NCBI GenBank assembly: GCA_029204225.1
Contig: CM055095.1
Coordinates: 59,358,865 to 59,422,864 of the forward strand
Direction: 5' to 3'
Source of the DNA: Diphasiastrum complanatum
Lineage: Eukaryota; Streptophyta; Lycopodiopsida; Lycopodiales; Lycopodiaceae
DNA length: 64,000 nucleotides
Under the pieces are notes generated by a model. The model had not been told where the DNA came from. It made no database searches and was given only the letters and a program-made list of their open reading frames with translations. Both the position numbers and the translations under genes were made by a program. Shown one piece after another: positions 10,480 to 21,441 of the stretch. Position 1 is the stretch's first letter. Every line of letters starts with the position of its first letter.

Positions 10480-12130
10480 TTTTTTAGATGACCATGATCA
10501 ATCGAGCACGAGAATGGTTTTTTAACCTTGATTGTGAAGATAAACGTGACTGGTCACTCTTGAAGGAGGCCTTTATCAAACGCTTCAAGCCATTTCGCTT
10601 GATAGAAAGTCCTTTTGTCAAACTAAGTAATATCAAAATGACAAAAGACGAAAAAGTACGTGACTACATTGAACGATTTAAATGATTAAAAAGTCAGGTA
10701 CAAGAGCAACCCACCGAATCCATGCTCATCATTTGGTTCCTCGTCGGACTCCCACGATCAATAAGACATGATCTTTGTTCCAATGATGAATATACATCAT
10801 TGAAACAAGCCATGTCTGATGCCATTCGGGAAGAAGACGAGGGCTCAGATGTTGATGAAGAGAACGGAGAGCACATCGTGCTATCCAAGAAGCTCGCCCA
10901 AACGATGACACTCGAGAAAAGTTATGAAAAACACAGATGGAGTTGCTTAACCAGCAACACCAACAACAAATGGAGAAACTCACGAAAGAGTTTCAAAACA
11001 CTCTTAAGTCTATACAGAGTTCGATGCCGAGTCAGTTACCCACTGGCCAAATCCACCACTGACGAGAGAACATGTGGTGCCCTCACTGCCGAGGTGCACA
11101 CATTGGCAATGAGTATCCTTCATACCAACCGGTGCCAGATACTTCCTTGATCAAATGTGAAATCTGTGACTTTATGGGCCATACCTCTCTTTATTGCTAT
11201 TATAACCCGAGGAACATTATCAACCTCCTAGGCAACCATTTGTTTCACACCACCACCACACGACTTATCAACTACGAAACAACCAGGTCCATATACAAGA
11301 GTTGCCCAGACAACCTAGACATGACCCTCAACCATAGCTAGCGCTCTTAGGACCACCACCAAGAGGACAACAAGATCTAGGAGCACAAAAACATGGACAT
11401 CCTTGAGAATCTGTCCAAGCACATCTGGTAGAAAACTCCTACGATCAATCATATCACAATGATACAACAATTCCATCGTCTAGTCATCACCATCATCAAA
11501 CCGACAACTCCTACCCATACAAACAAGCTGAGTATTCCACACCACCAGAAAACCCAGCACAACTAGCCATCCAAGATGGTTATGCTATCGCCACGAGACC
11601 CATGAGCAACCACTACTTTATTTGTGGCGAAACAAGACATTTCATGGCTGACTGTAAAGTAAAAAACCAATACCATGCGGAATGTCCCGACTGTGTACGT
11701 AAACACAGTTTCAAGGATTGTCCTAAACAACCTAGCAGGATTCTCCCAGCACGTCATATCTCATCTGAGCCTGTTAGAGTTCTTACTAGAGCACAACGCC
11801 AACAACAAGAACAGCAGCAACACCATGGAAAATCAGCTGACCTACATGGAAGCCATTTGACGGCCTCCACCTTACCAAAAGACTACCCGGACCCAAAAGA
11901 GGAACAAAGGCAATACAACAAATTTTGAGATGAATTTTTGCGAGAGGAAGAACATCCGAAAAGTCCGTTATCGGCTCATATCCTCGAAAAGGAGCAATCC
12001 CTACAGGGACTTGAAGTATTTTCTGACCTCCTGCAAGCTCAACTCACTATGTCGTTCCATAGTGCAATCAAATCCTTCACCAGACTTCAACGCTATATCC
12101 ATCGTAGTTTTCAGCTGCCTTCATGATTCC
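10480..12130 (+). pseudogene. Ty3/gypsy gag with several zinc knuckles
   Basis: The plus strand opens with the gag core INRAREWFFNLDCEDKRDW then LLKEAFIKRFKP, and VRDYIERFK. A stop at 10684 is followed by the same frame of gag (MLIIWFLVGLPRSIRHDLC). Downstream come knuckles in shifted frames: CPHCRGAHIGNEYP (last Cys replaced by Tyr) and CEICDFMGHTSLYC (intact) at 11078-11190, then YFICGETRHFMADC (first Cys lost) and CPDCVRKHSFKDC at 11617-11720. Four knuckles in two pairs is unusual and may reflect duplication. The 5' end is cut: no LTR or primer site precedes it. Confidence 0.75.
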
Positions 12131-12184
12131 TGATGAACAGTGAAAACCAGAAGATATTCCCAAAATTCCTCAGATTTCTATGAA

Positions 12185-12884
12185 TATGATGAATATAGGT
12201 GTTGCTAAGGGGAATAACATCACACTACCTTTGTCCTATAAAGATTATCCTACAGTATCTGCTATCCTCGATAGTTGATCAGATGTTAATATAATGGCTT
12301 TGTCATTGGCAAAGTCATGGGGCTTCCATACCCTCGATCAACCACGATATAAACTTCGCATGGCTGATCAACGAGTTACCAACTCTGTTGGTCATTTATC
12401 AAATATAAAAGTTCGGATAGCATGTGTCAAGTTTGTTATCGATTGTGTCATCTTAGACCTACCAGAAGATGCTAATACATATAAACTTCTTCTTGGTACA
12501 CCCTGGCTCCAGATGGCAGGTGTTGTCCAAGATTGGAAGCATAGTAAAATTACCTTTGGCAACCACAAGAAACGAGTCACGGTTGACTCAACAGGCCATG
12601 TCAAGCCAGCCAAGGTATACAATGATTGGTCATCTACAACATATGACGAATCAGATAGTGTCCCGATCCAACCAAAAGGCCACTATACACGATCCACAGA
12701 CATAATCAATTGGGGTCATGCACTAGCCACTGTGGACTGTGCGGATTTCAATCGATGTCGTATCAAAACCGCTGCAGCAGATGTGGATATTATCCCATGC
12801 TCTACAGACATTGACACACCCATCATCCCACTTCAATCTCGATCGACGGACTTTCATAAGATCTCAACCGACAGACTTTCATAA
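12185..12884 (+). pseudogene. Ty3/gypsy retropepsin with stop in the active site
   Basis: The frame runs NMMNIGVAKGNNITLPLSY, TVSAILDS, a TGA at 12276-12278, then SDVNIMALSLAKSWGF. The stop replaces the glycine of the catalytic D-S-G triad (consistent with GGA to TGA). The flap and C-terminal part follow, with YKLLLGTPWLQMAGVVQDW as the conserved LLG-x-P-W-L block. The frame ends in the 25-bp repeat array. No RT follows, so the element is deleted after protease. Confidence 0.75.
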
Positions 12885-13165
12885 GATCTCAACCGACAGA
12901 CTTTCATAAGATCTCGACCGACAGACCTTCACAAGATCTCGACCGACGGACCTCCATAAGATCTCGACCAACGGACTTTCATAAGATCTCGACCGATGGA
13001 CTTTCACAAGATCTCGACCGACGAACCTTCACAAGATCTCGACCGACGAACTTTCATAAGATCTCGATCGACGGACCTTCACAAGATCTCGACCGACGGA
13101 CTTTCATAAGATCTTGACAGATGGAACTTCACAAGATCTCGACCGACATGACTTCATTAAAATCT
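12842..13165 (+). repeat. 25-bp minisatellite, about 13 copies
   Basis: Tandem units beginning ATCTCGACCGACGGACTTTC plus five bases (ATAAG or ACAAG), with few substitutions. The unit length is not a multiple of three, so each unit shifts the reading frame and three units restore it. The gypsy protease frame enters the array and stops at 12884. Confidence 0.95.
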
Positions 13166-13839
13166 CGACCGACGCTACAGACACGTCCCATCTCGTCCGC
13201 GCCCACCCAAAGACGTCCATAAATGCCATCACTTTGACTACATTCGCACCTCAACGAAGTGCGAACTCTGGAGCTCCCTTGCGACGATCCTCTTCAACCA
13301 CTCTCACGCGGATTTTCAAGCGTCACCAGCAAGCAACAATTCTAACTAATCTGTGCAGGAAATTAGCCGAAGCCGTTAAGCATAACTTCTTTCAATTTTG
13401 AATGAGCTATGTGTTCTGATAATGAACTTGTTTGATGCTCTGTTCTGTTTGCTTCCTGTGATAAGAACCAATTCTCTGTGTTTGATTAAGAGAAATCTTT
13501 AGCCAATGCAATTTTGTTTGATGAATCTGTTTGCTAGTTGCTGACTGATCTGATTGCTTAATTATTATCCAAAGAGTCTAAAAGATAAAGTAATCTTTAT
13601 AATCACAACCTTGACCAAATCGTTTCATCATTGGTGTTCCTGGATGCCAATTTACCCAAATATCTTTGGATAACCAGATATGTCGCTATAGTATTCACTG
13701 TGAATATTACACATTCCAGTCCGTTTACCATCATACATACACTTATCATACAAAAAATGAAATTATTCTCTCTTGGGAAATGATCAAACTTTTTATACTA
13801 CTTAATTCATTGACTCTGTGAAAATTATAACGACTAGGC
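13166..13839. other. Non-coding, unassigned
   Basis: A short frame continues out of the repeat to 13401 with no recognisable domain. Beyond it the sequence is AT-rich with no motif that I can support. It may be the non-coding part of the gypsy element. Confidence 0.4.
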
Positions 13840-15397
13840 CACCATAGAAGAATCACTGTGTTACTGTACTGTGGGTCCTACCAGTAGATAAGGATCAGTT
13901 GGCCTCACCATGAGGCGAGTCGATGAGACACGCGTCCCGTCAACGACAACCTAGGCCATGCACGGGTTGTCTGAGTGAAGAACTATATGTACAATGTATT
14001 TTCATTTTGAGAAATATAGTTGCTATTTGAGCTTGGTGTGGAGAGTGTTTTCTTTTTGTGTTACCGTGTAGCACGATCTGTGTTCTTGTTTGAAGCAAAT
14101 ACAGGGAGTGTACATAGTACAACGTCGTCGTTGAAGAGAGCTTCGGAAAAAGAGTCTTCTGAGAGTTCGGGGTTTACGGCGGGTTGAAGACAGAAGTAAG
14201 GCACTGGTGCACGGATTCTAACATACAGAATCTTGTTAAGATCGAAGTTGTAAGAGGATTCAGAGACAGGAGTTGTCTGTTGAATCAGAACTCAAGACAA
14301 ACGGAATTATGAAATTCCATAGGAAGGCTGCCTAGTGTTTGCGATTGGTGTGCATTCAATCGGATACTGATTGACAAACGGTTTGAACTAGCAAATCACT
14401 GGTGGTAGGGTGACCTCAGAGAAAGAGGATTTGCCTGTTGAAGAACTATATAAAGACTACCAAGTGCCAAGAATGGTGACGAAACCCTGACTTAGAGTTT
14501 ACAAGTGTAAAAGCCTGGACCTTGAGCGGTAGGAGAGCATTTTTGATACTGTCAATGGCTGATCTTGGGCGCCCTGGCAGCCCGACCTAGGCTGTAGATG
14601 GCTGTGACTGGCCGCAGTTTGGATAAAGAGCAGTAGCACATTGAGTAGGGTGGTTGAGTTGCTTGCTACCATAGTTGGAGGAAGAAAGAAGCTCGTGAGG
14701 AGGGTCGCAGAACTCGCGCGCAGCCAATTCGCGTGGATCCATAGCGGCCGAAGGTGTCTAGTTGCTGGAGGGTGGTTCATTATTGCACGAAAGGAGTATC
14801 CTCCATCGGATTCTGGAGAACTTTATCAACGGTGTAGATCAAGAGCCGAAGGATCAATGCGGACCATGGAATAAGAAGCCACCGTTGGATCATAATGAAA
14901 TGGGCTCAAGGAAGAATGAAGGGAGTTGAAGGGCATTGTAGCTTTCAACTTCATTAAAATTTTCACTTTGAAATGGGAGTTGGGTCCAAATTCACTGAGT
15001 TTAGTGTTTCTTCATTTTGAAGAAACAGTTCAAAAACTAGAAAAGTCCCTATTTTTGGGTCCTTTATTTGTTTTGACCCAAACGAAAGGCTATAACCTCC
15101 AAACGAAGGGCACCCGGACTGTACCTGCAAGAACAATACTGCAAAACAGAGTGATTGTAGTGGAGAAAATGTTCGAAGTGCGCCAAAAGTGATTTCACCA
15201 TTCCATTGGGCACGTAGTTGGGAGTTGGCGACAAAGTGCATTTCGAGAGGCGACGCCGATTTGGCTTTCAATTTGGCGAAAAAGTAGCGGGTGGCCTGGT
15301 AAGCAAAAATAGCATGTCATCATTTTCAACTTCTGACATCACGGTTGGCCTCGACATACAGTTATAGCCTACGACTGAAGTTTCAAGCAGTTTTGGG
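13840..15397 (+). repeat. Probable copia LTR/leader sequence upstream of gag
   Basis: No coding frame. A plus-strand TATATAAA lies at 14447-14454 in an LTR-like context. GGTGTAGATCAAGAGCC near 14831-14847 weakly resembles a copia primer site. The gag at 15398 follows. The boundaries of an LTR could not be set and no TG...CA pair was found, so this is a tentative call. Confidence 0.3.
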
Positions 15398-15718
15398 ATG
15401 CCAAACATGAGAGAGTCCATTTTGAGTGAAAGTAGCAAATTGGACAGGATTTCCAACCATGCGGTATGGAAATTCAAAATGAAAAACATATTGATGGAGA
15501 AGGAAGTGTGGGAAGTTGTCACAGGTGATGAGAGAAGACCGCCAAATGAAGCGGACATCAAAGTGTTCGATAAGAAGGTGAGGACAGCTTTGACCTTCAT
15601 CAACTTGTCAATGAAAGATTACACCATTACGCACATATGTGATGTTACTACACCCAAACATGCATGGGATGTGCTAAAGGAGCAGTTCGAGACGTCAAAT
15701 CCGTCAAGGATCAGTAGT
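15398..15718 (+). pseudogene. Ty1/copia gag, 5' part
   Basis: The ATG at 15398 begins a gag of the UBN2/DUF4219 type: SSKLDRISNHAVWKFKMKN, MEKEVWEVVTGDERRPPN, then HAWDVLKEQFETSNPSRIS. It ends abruptly at about 15718 where the kinesin insert begins. The 3' part of the same gag continues at about 17335. Its sequence differs from the gag at 61901, so it is a different copia family from the downstream LTR. Confidence 0.8.
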
Positions 15719-17332
15719 TAAGGTTTCTACCTGAGGCTGTTATAGCAACTTGTGAAGAACTAAGCTTGGTGATAGCATACAATGCGTCATTACCTCTTTG
15801 AAAACTGCAACTTCAAAGTATCTTAATTACTGAAGATTTCAATAGAAGTTGGCTTTCAGCCGCTATTGAATGCAACCTTTCGAAGTAAAGGTGGACTGAC
15901 AGTGGGAGAGGGATGCAGGTTTGCATTTTTGCTTATGGTCAAACAGGATCAGGCAAAACACATACCATGTTGGGGCATCCAGACAACTTGGACCAAAGAG
16001 GTGTCATACCAAGGTCCGTGGAGCAGATTTTTCAGTCAAGTCAGGCACTTCAAGCTCAAGGGTGGAAATTCACAATGCAGGTCCGCTCCTATCTTTTTCA
16101 CTTATCTGAGCTTCAATTATTGAATTGACCTTTGAAGCATTGTCAGTGATCAGAATGCGCCAGTGTCTTGGAGTTTTTCTTGTCATTTGCCTTGTCGTTT
16201 GTCGAAATATGAGATAAATCAGAGATAAATTTGGCATTTGCAGATTTGTTAATACTATTATAAATTTTGTGGGAAGATTTCCAATGGTTTTCTTCTGTTC
16301 TCTTAACTTGGTGTTTTGAGTTGAATCACGGGAAGTTTTTGATGGATCGATATTTTCAAAAGCTGGTGACATTGCAAAATGTGTTTCGAATCTAGCATCA
16401 GAATTCGTTAATTTATTGACTTTAAAAATCTGTTGTGGATATTTTCTAGCGAGTAACATGCTACAACCTGCGACCTTGTTTGCCAGGCTTCAATGCTTGA
16501 AATCTACAACGAAACTATTCGTGACCTCCTCGCAAATTCACGGCGCACCAGTTTAGACTCACAGCGAAGCGATGGTGGAACCCCAGCAAAGCAACACGTT
16601 GTAAAGCATGAACCAAATGGCAACACTTTCGTAACGGACCTTACGATCGTTGAAGTATCAAGCTGGAAAGAAGTATCTTCGTTGTTGCGGCGTGCCGCTC
16701 AGAGCAGGTTCTCTCTATACACTCTCCCTCTTCTGTAAGGCCTTTTGAACGAGCAGCACAGCTCCCTCAGCATTGAGCAAGATCAGGATGTTGCGAGCTA
16801 CTTCATAGTACTGCCTTTTCCTTCTTAGCTGATGACTTGATCCTGCATTTGCAGAACTGTGGGTAAGACTGCAATGAACGATCATTCTTCTCGAAGCCAC
16901 TGCGTATTCACTTTGCGTATTACAGGAACTAATGAGGTGAGCTAGGAATTCTTATGCTACTCAGCTCGTCATAATTTATCAGGCTCCACCCAACGGGGTT
17001 GGCTCAGTTGGTTGACTTGGCATCCAAAGTTTCTTTGGTTCCAGGTTCGAGCCTCCCCTTGGAAACCAAGAAGCATAATTTATCAGGCTCCAGAATCATA
17101 TCTAAGACAAGACGTCGTCGTAATTTTTGTTGAACTATGATCTGCCAATAGAACATACATGTTTCAACCTTATCTTTGTTCCAGAGCACAGAGCAGCAGG
17201 TACATGGAGTGCTTAATCTTATTGATTTGGCTGGAAGTGAGTGCCTATCAAGGAGCTGTGCAACTGGTGAACGCTTAAAGGAGACGCAGGTCAATAGCAA
17301 TACCTGGAATTTGCAAGCAACGTCAAAGTAGT
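15719..17332 (+). pseudogene. Captured kinesin-14 motor fragment, four exons with introns
   Basis: Four plus-strand exons join without stop or frameshift: 15919-16080 ([15 protein letters not shown]-loop, then [14 protein letters not shown]), 16487-16707 ([14 protein letters not shown] and DLTIVEVSS), 16855-16936 (NDHSSRSH switch I) and 17185-17289 ([10 protein letters not shown] switch II, then GERLKETQ). All visible splice sites are GT-AG and in phase. Together they make about 190 residues, roughly half of a motor domain. The order and wording (IPRS, EQIF, QGWK) match plant C-terminal, minus-end-directed kinesin-14 proteins. The start of the motor and its end after switch II are absent, and copia gag flanks both sides. 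The six bases AGTAGT occur at both edges (15713-15718, 17327-17332) and may be a target duplication. No stem-loop or inverted ends were found. Confidence 0.85.
16970..17092 (+). mobile_element. Short tRNA-derived SINE with 19-bp target duplication
   Basis: The direct repeat CATAATTTATCAGGCTCCA is perfect at 16970-16988 and 17074-17092. Between them lie 85 bases with a tRNA-like A box TGGCTCAGTTGG (17000-17011) and B box GGTTCGAGCC (17044-17053), the internal RNA polymerase III promoter. The 3' end forms a small hairpin CTTGGAAACCAAG; there is no A-tail. It sits inside the third intron of the kinesin fragment. It is too degenerate for a functional tRNA and has no clear cloverleaf. The perfect duplication suggests a fairly recent insertion, by retroposition. 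Confidence 0.8.
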
Positions 17333-17334
17333 AT

Positions 17335-17640
17335 AGAATTTCCCGCATGGAAGAAGGAGAGCATATTGAGACTTATATGACCATAATTAAGACAATGAGG
17401 AATGAACTGCATTCTATTGGTGAGCGCATACGTGATGTGGAGCTAGTGCATAATGCATTGTGCAGCATTGCAGAATCCTATCAGATGTTTGTGAGTGGAA
17501 TAACATCAAGAGAAAGATTGCCAACCTTTGACGAGCTCACATGAACCTTGATGTAGGAGGAGCAATGGCGAGAAATGGTGAAAGCTAGACGTCAAAACAC
17601 TGATGATCAAGCACTTGCGACACAATATCAAGATCTGTTA
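17335..17640 (+). pseudogene. Ty1/copia gag, 3' part
   Basis: Resumes the gag interrupted at 15718: RMEEGEHIETYMTIIKTMRN, ERIRDVELVHNALCSI, SGITSRERLPTFDEL. A TGA at 17542 and a second stop at 17554 interrupt it, then EEQWREMVKARRQNTDDQ continues. It switches to copia RNase H at about 17640, so most of pol is deleted. Confidence 0.75.
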
Positions 17641-18148
17641 TGGATGCAACCAACCTGCCAATATTCTTAAAGAATACACAGATGTAGATTGGGCAGGATA
17701 TATCGATATTAGAAGATCGACTTATGAATTTGTATTTTTATACAATCAAGGCCCAATCTCTTGGAACAACCGAAAGCAGACCTCAATAGCATTATCATCG
17801 ACTGAATCAGAATACATGGCTGCCACAAATGCTACCAAAGAGGCAATTTGGCTGAGAAATCTACTTGCAGATATCGACCTTGCTCAGCTACATCCAACGA
17901 CAATTTATTGTGACAATCAAAGCACAATAGCACTATCTTTAAATCTGAGATTTCATTCTCGAAGCAAACATATCAAAATCAGGTATCACTACCTTAGAAA
18001 AAAAGTGCAAAGCAAGGAAGTGTCATCATTTACTGCAGGACAAATCTAATGGCAGCAGATTACTTCATGAAAGCTCTATCAAAGGAGCACCATCTCAGAT
18101 TTAACGATATGCTAAATTTGAAGACCAAAGTTTTTCAGGATCCACATT
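17640..18148 (+). pseudogene. Ty1/copia RNase H C-terminal remnant
   Basis: Reads YTDVDWAGYIDIRRSTYEF, QTSIALSSTESEYMAATNA, IYCDNQSTIALSLN and FHSRSKHIKIRYHYLR, the signature copia RNase H blocks with their Asp and Glu residues. A frameshift at about 18045 is followed by MAADYFMKALSKEHHLRFND and a TAA, just before the polypurine tract. Very close in wording to the RNase H at 57530-57890, so it belongs to the same family as that element and its LTR. Confidence 0.85.
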
Positions 18149-18157
18149 AAGGGGGAG
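18146..18157 (+). other. Copia polypurine tract
   Basis: TTAAGGGGGAG immediately before the LTR start TGTTAG, the usual plus-strand primer of copia reverse transcription. Confidence 0.75.
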
Positions 18158-18834
18158 TGTTAGATTTCTATGCTCATGACCAAATCAATTCAGTAATGAG
18201 CATCGTGAAAAGTTCCCATCGAAGTTCAAATCCATCGACTTCGAAGTCATCGAAGTTTGAAGTCTGACTTTATTGACTTTGACGTCTCCATGTATATAAT
18301 CAAAGTTAAACAACATCGAAATATCCAAGTTACACCATCACTTCGACTCCATCGACAATCCGACTTCGTCGACTTGTCATCAACCCTCAACTAACTTCAA
18401 AGTCACTGAAGACATCGACATCTCATCGACTCCCTCATTAGGAAAAAGTTGATCCAAATCTGTCAGAAGACTCTATGACAATTCACCTACTTGTACATAG
18501 TCTTTATTATTACCAAAGCGGTTACCAACTACAAAGGTGGTTGTAATAAATGTAGCAAATAGCATTTAATGCTAATTAGATATTTAGCAAGTAGAAGATA
18601 TTTGTAATATATCAATCTTATGAGACTCTCAATTCAATCAATTAGAATTTTTCCTGTTGCCAGCGTTATCACGCTCAACTATCAAGCTGAAGTTATCACT
18701 TCAAGCGATTGTACTTATTGTTGATATTGATCAAAGTGCAATTTTTGTCTCACTAATGTATTGTTCATTTGCACTTATCTGAATCATTCATCTTGAATAT
18801 TTCTGTTGCTAACTGTGGCGCTGCAGATTCTACA
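18158..18834 (+). repeat. Copia 3' LTR, about 677 bp
   Basis: Starts TGTTAGATTTCTATGCTCATG directly after the polypurine tract and matches the starts of the LTRs at 57518 (minus) and 61036 (plus). The end is placed at GATTCTACA (18834) by comparison with GATTTCCGACA in the 61036 copy, but the tail has diverged. In the U3 part, the 18-bp repeat array of the other copies is replaced by short CATCGACTTCGAAGT-type repeats (18200-18440). Confidence 0.7.
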
Positions 18835-19989
18835 CCGCCCACTCTCGCTCAAGCTTCCACTGCTAGCCACACTCTCGATTTCCGACAACTATATATAGTG
18901 AATTCTAGGGCACTTGGCCTCGAAGCCTATTGGCCAATTCCTACCTCTCTCCCTATTTGAATTTAAATTTTGGGGGGAACTCACTTTTATTCACTAACTT
19001 GACTATTAGGCCTTGTGATATTTAATTCCTACATATGGCCTTACTTACGCAGGATGTCAAATACCTCACATTGATTCACTAATGTAGATCTATGATCTAA
19101 CTAAGAATATGTTTTCTCGATATCCTTGAATCCTCCAACGCTCACTAAAAGGAAGACTTCGTCTTTGTGAACCCATTAGTGAAGTTGCATGAGTACTAGT
19201 GACTTCATTTGCTAGATTGCATGAGATAAAGCCCATGATACACATGAATAAGTTTATTTCATTGAAAAACATGAACACATTTCAAATTCTAAGGTTTGAT
19301 TGGGGGTTGGGGGTATAGGATATTAATAATTTGTGAAGAATATAATAAATTTATCTGCTCGCAAAAAACGAAAACAAAAAATATGTGACAAGAAACCTAG
19401 AATTACAAAGCCAAATGGCTTGAATAAACAAGGGACAAAAGCATAATCCAATAACCAATTAAGACGACTATTTAAATTCACTCTTGAAACACGAACACCT
19501 AAACTTTGTTTTGTTCACTTGGTAAAATATTGCTTAATATCTAGCCCAACAAGCACACACAATCATGTTGATTTTGAATAGAGATTAATGTGTGTTCAAA
19601 GCTTTACTTGGCAAAAAACTCGACTTGTTTTAAGACGTTATTATGCTATTTAAAAAATTATGAAAATCTTTGCCGAGCAAAATGTCCTCTCTCCGACACC
19701 TTCCATAGTACTTTTTATGCCGATGTAGATTATGATCATAAGTAGGGTTGCCCTAACACTTTACTCGAGCAAAGTGTAAAATCACTTGTTATTTTTAAGG
19801 AAGAAAAGGGAACTGCTGCCTCATGCAGAATTCATGCGCTGCATTCTTTTTTATTGAAATTTTTATTACGTGCGCCTTAAGACACTTGGAACACTCGGAC
19901 GGTGCATGTAAAGTTCACCTTCTACATGTAAATTTTTTTGGGCCCTTGGAAGAAGGGCAACCTTCAACCTTCAATGGGAAGTCTAATGC
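18835..19989. other. Non-coding, nothing recognised
   Basis: AT-rich sequence with scattered stops in all frames. I see no transposon ends, RNA gene or exon that I can support. Confidence 0.4.
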
Positions 19990-20319
19990 TTGAGTGAAAC
20001 CCCTCACGAAGGACGTGTTTCATCACCGTTCAGAAACGACCTTTCTCCCCGTCACACGTCACAGCCAGCATTCTTCAGCCCGTCAAGCTCGTTGAAAATG
20101 GTGACGACGTTCACCACAGCCCGTCAAAATTCATTCTCAATAAGACCTGCTGGATCTAGTTTACAAGTACATCAAAACAGATATGTATTCGAGGGAGCTT
20201 CAAAAGCACAATTATTTACTCCCCAACTAATTGTGCCACGTGTCATAATGTCAACTACAATTCTACACGCGGCAAAAACTGAAACGTCTATTTTAAGATC
20301 CAACGGTTGTAGGTGCTGA
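19990..20319 (+). CDS. Unidentified short ORF, possible 5' exon
   Basis: An open frame of 109 codons, rich in Ser, Thr and Arg, with a second ATG at residue 37 (MVTTFTTARQNSFSIRPAG) that looks vaguely like an organelle-targeting N terminus. It lies about 1 kb upstream of the first exon of the serine hydrolase gene on the same strand and could be its 5' part, but no splice donor in the right phase was found. No domain recognised; it may be chance. Confidence 0.2.
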   Translation: MSETPHEGRVSSPFRNDLSPRHTSQPAFFSPSSSLKMVTTFTTARQNSFSIRPAGSSLQVHQNRYVFEGASKAQLFTPQLIVPRVIMSTTILHAAKTETSILRSNGCRC

Positions 20320-20685
20320 ATCGAGTAGTGCTTTTAAGATACGAGCAGATATATTTCACGAACACTCTTCCGTTTCGTCCTATTTGTCCTCTTTTATTTT
20401 GGATTTGATTTCTTTTGAATCTCTGATGCCGCCATAGCTAATAATTTAAGCACCTTCAGTTTTTGCTTGCTTTCATCGAAGAACAGAGCAAAGAATGAAA
20501 GATTTCTGCATCTAAATGCTGTGCAGGTGACATAATTTCTGAAAGATTCTGTGCTGATAATGAATCTCCCACGATTTCGTTTGCCATTTCGATATGTCGA
20601 CAACGGACTTTCAGTTCCAAAGATCCTTGCATCAGAAGCTCATGACTCATTCATTGCATGAGATTCACATTGCCAGGCTCTCAAC

Positions 20686-21090
20686 TACGTTATTTTTTTG
20701 GCTGAATGTCCAATCTAGTAGTCTTTAGAGCATTTGATGAGAATGATAGAGGCTCTTTATTTGCTATGTTCAAGCAAAAGCCTTCAAGATATGATTATCT
20801 ACGTTGTTTTTTGCTCAATGTCCAATCTAATAGTCTTCAGAGCTTTTGATGAATATTGTAGGGGCTCTTTATTTGCGAGGATCCAAGCAAAAACCTTTGA
20901 AATATGATTGTCTACGTTATTTGTTGGCTAAATGTCCAATCTAATAATTGTGTTAAGAGTTTTCGAGGAACACTAGAGAGGCTCTTTATTTGCTATGACC
21001 CAGGCAAAAGCCTTAAAAATTATGATTATCTACGCTAATTTTCAATGCCCATTCTAATGGTCTTTGGAGCTTTTGATGAATATCATATAA
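20686..21090. repeat. Tandem repeat of about 115 bp, three and a half copies
   Basis: Units start at TACGT-type sequences at 20686, 20800, 20913 and 21031 and share ATGTCCAATCTA, GGCTCTTTATTTGC and GCAAAAGCCTT blocks. Unit lengths are 114, 113 and 118 bp. They contain no open frame. Confidence 0.85.
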
Positions 21091-21317
21091 ATTCTGCTAT
21101 AGTCACAATGTAGGTTTATTATCATAAGCGCCCTTAGGCTTTGCCCATGCTGACCAGCGTAAAACCTTCTATTTATTCGCAATAAGGCCTATACGATGGC
21201 CATACCCCAAGTGCTACTTTGTTGTCTTTCATAACGCTTTTCTCACATTTGCGCATTTTCGTCTCAATTGAAGCTTTCCTTGATGATTCTTAAATATTGA
21301 TCTTCAATAAAGCCCAG

Positions 21318-21441
21318 AAAATTTGCGACTCAATTTGTGGGAAAGGTGCTCTCAACAGCCTCCGGATCATACATGGCTGTCTGTGACGGACTTGTGGCCT
21401 CCATGGAAGAGCCAGCTACCATAAGTGATATAATTCATAAG
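21318..21441 (+). CDS. Serine hydrolase gene, first visible exon
   Basis: Acceptor ...AAAGCCCAG before 21318 and donor AAG|GTGAAC after 21441. The frame (one base then 41 codons) is open: KFATQFVGKVLSTASGSYM, DGLVASMEEPATISDIIHK. Its end leads directly into the next exon's AISERVFPG, where an amphipathic helix is expected before the first strand of the domain. An alternative acceptor a few bases upstream would add Pro-Arg. Confidence 0.5.

Noticed and set aside
12842-13165. CRISPR-like array
   Set aside because: Units are directly adjacent without spacers; it is a minisatellite in a plant retroelement.
16989-17073. Possible functional tRNA gene
   Set aside because: A and B boxes are present but stems pair poorly and it is flanked by a target duplication, so it is a tRNA-derived SINE.
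20394-20650. Two overlapping minus-strand frames
   Set aside because: Composition is plausible, but no domain, no splice chain and no homology that I can recognise; not enough to call a gene.
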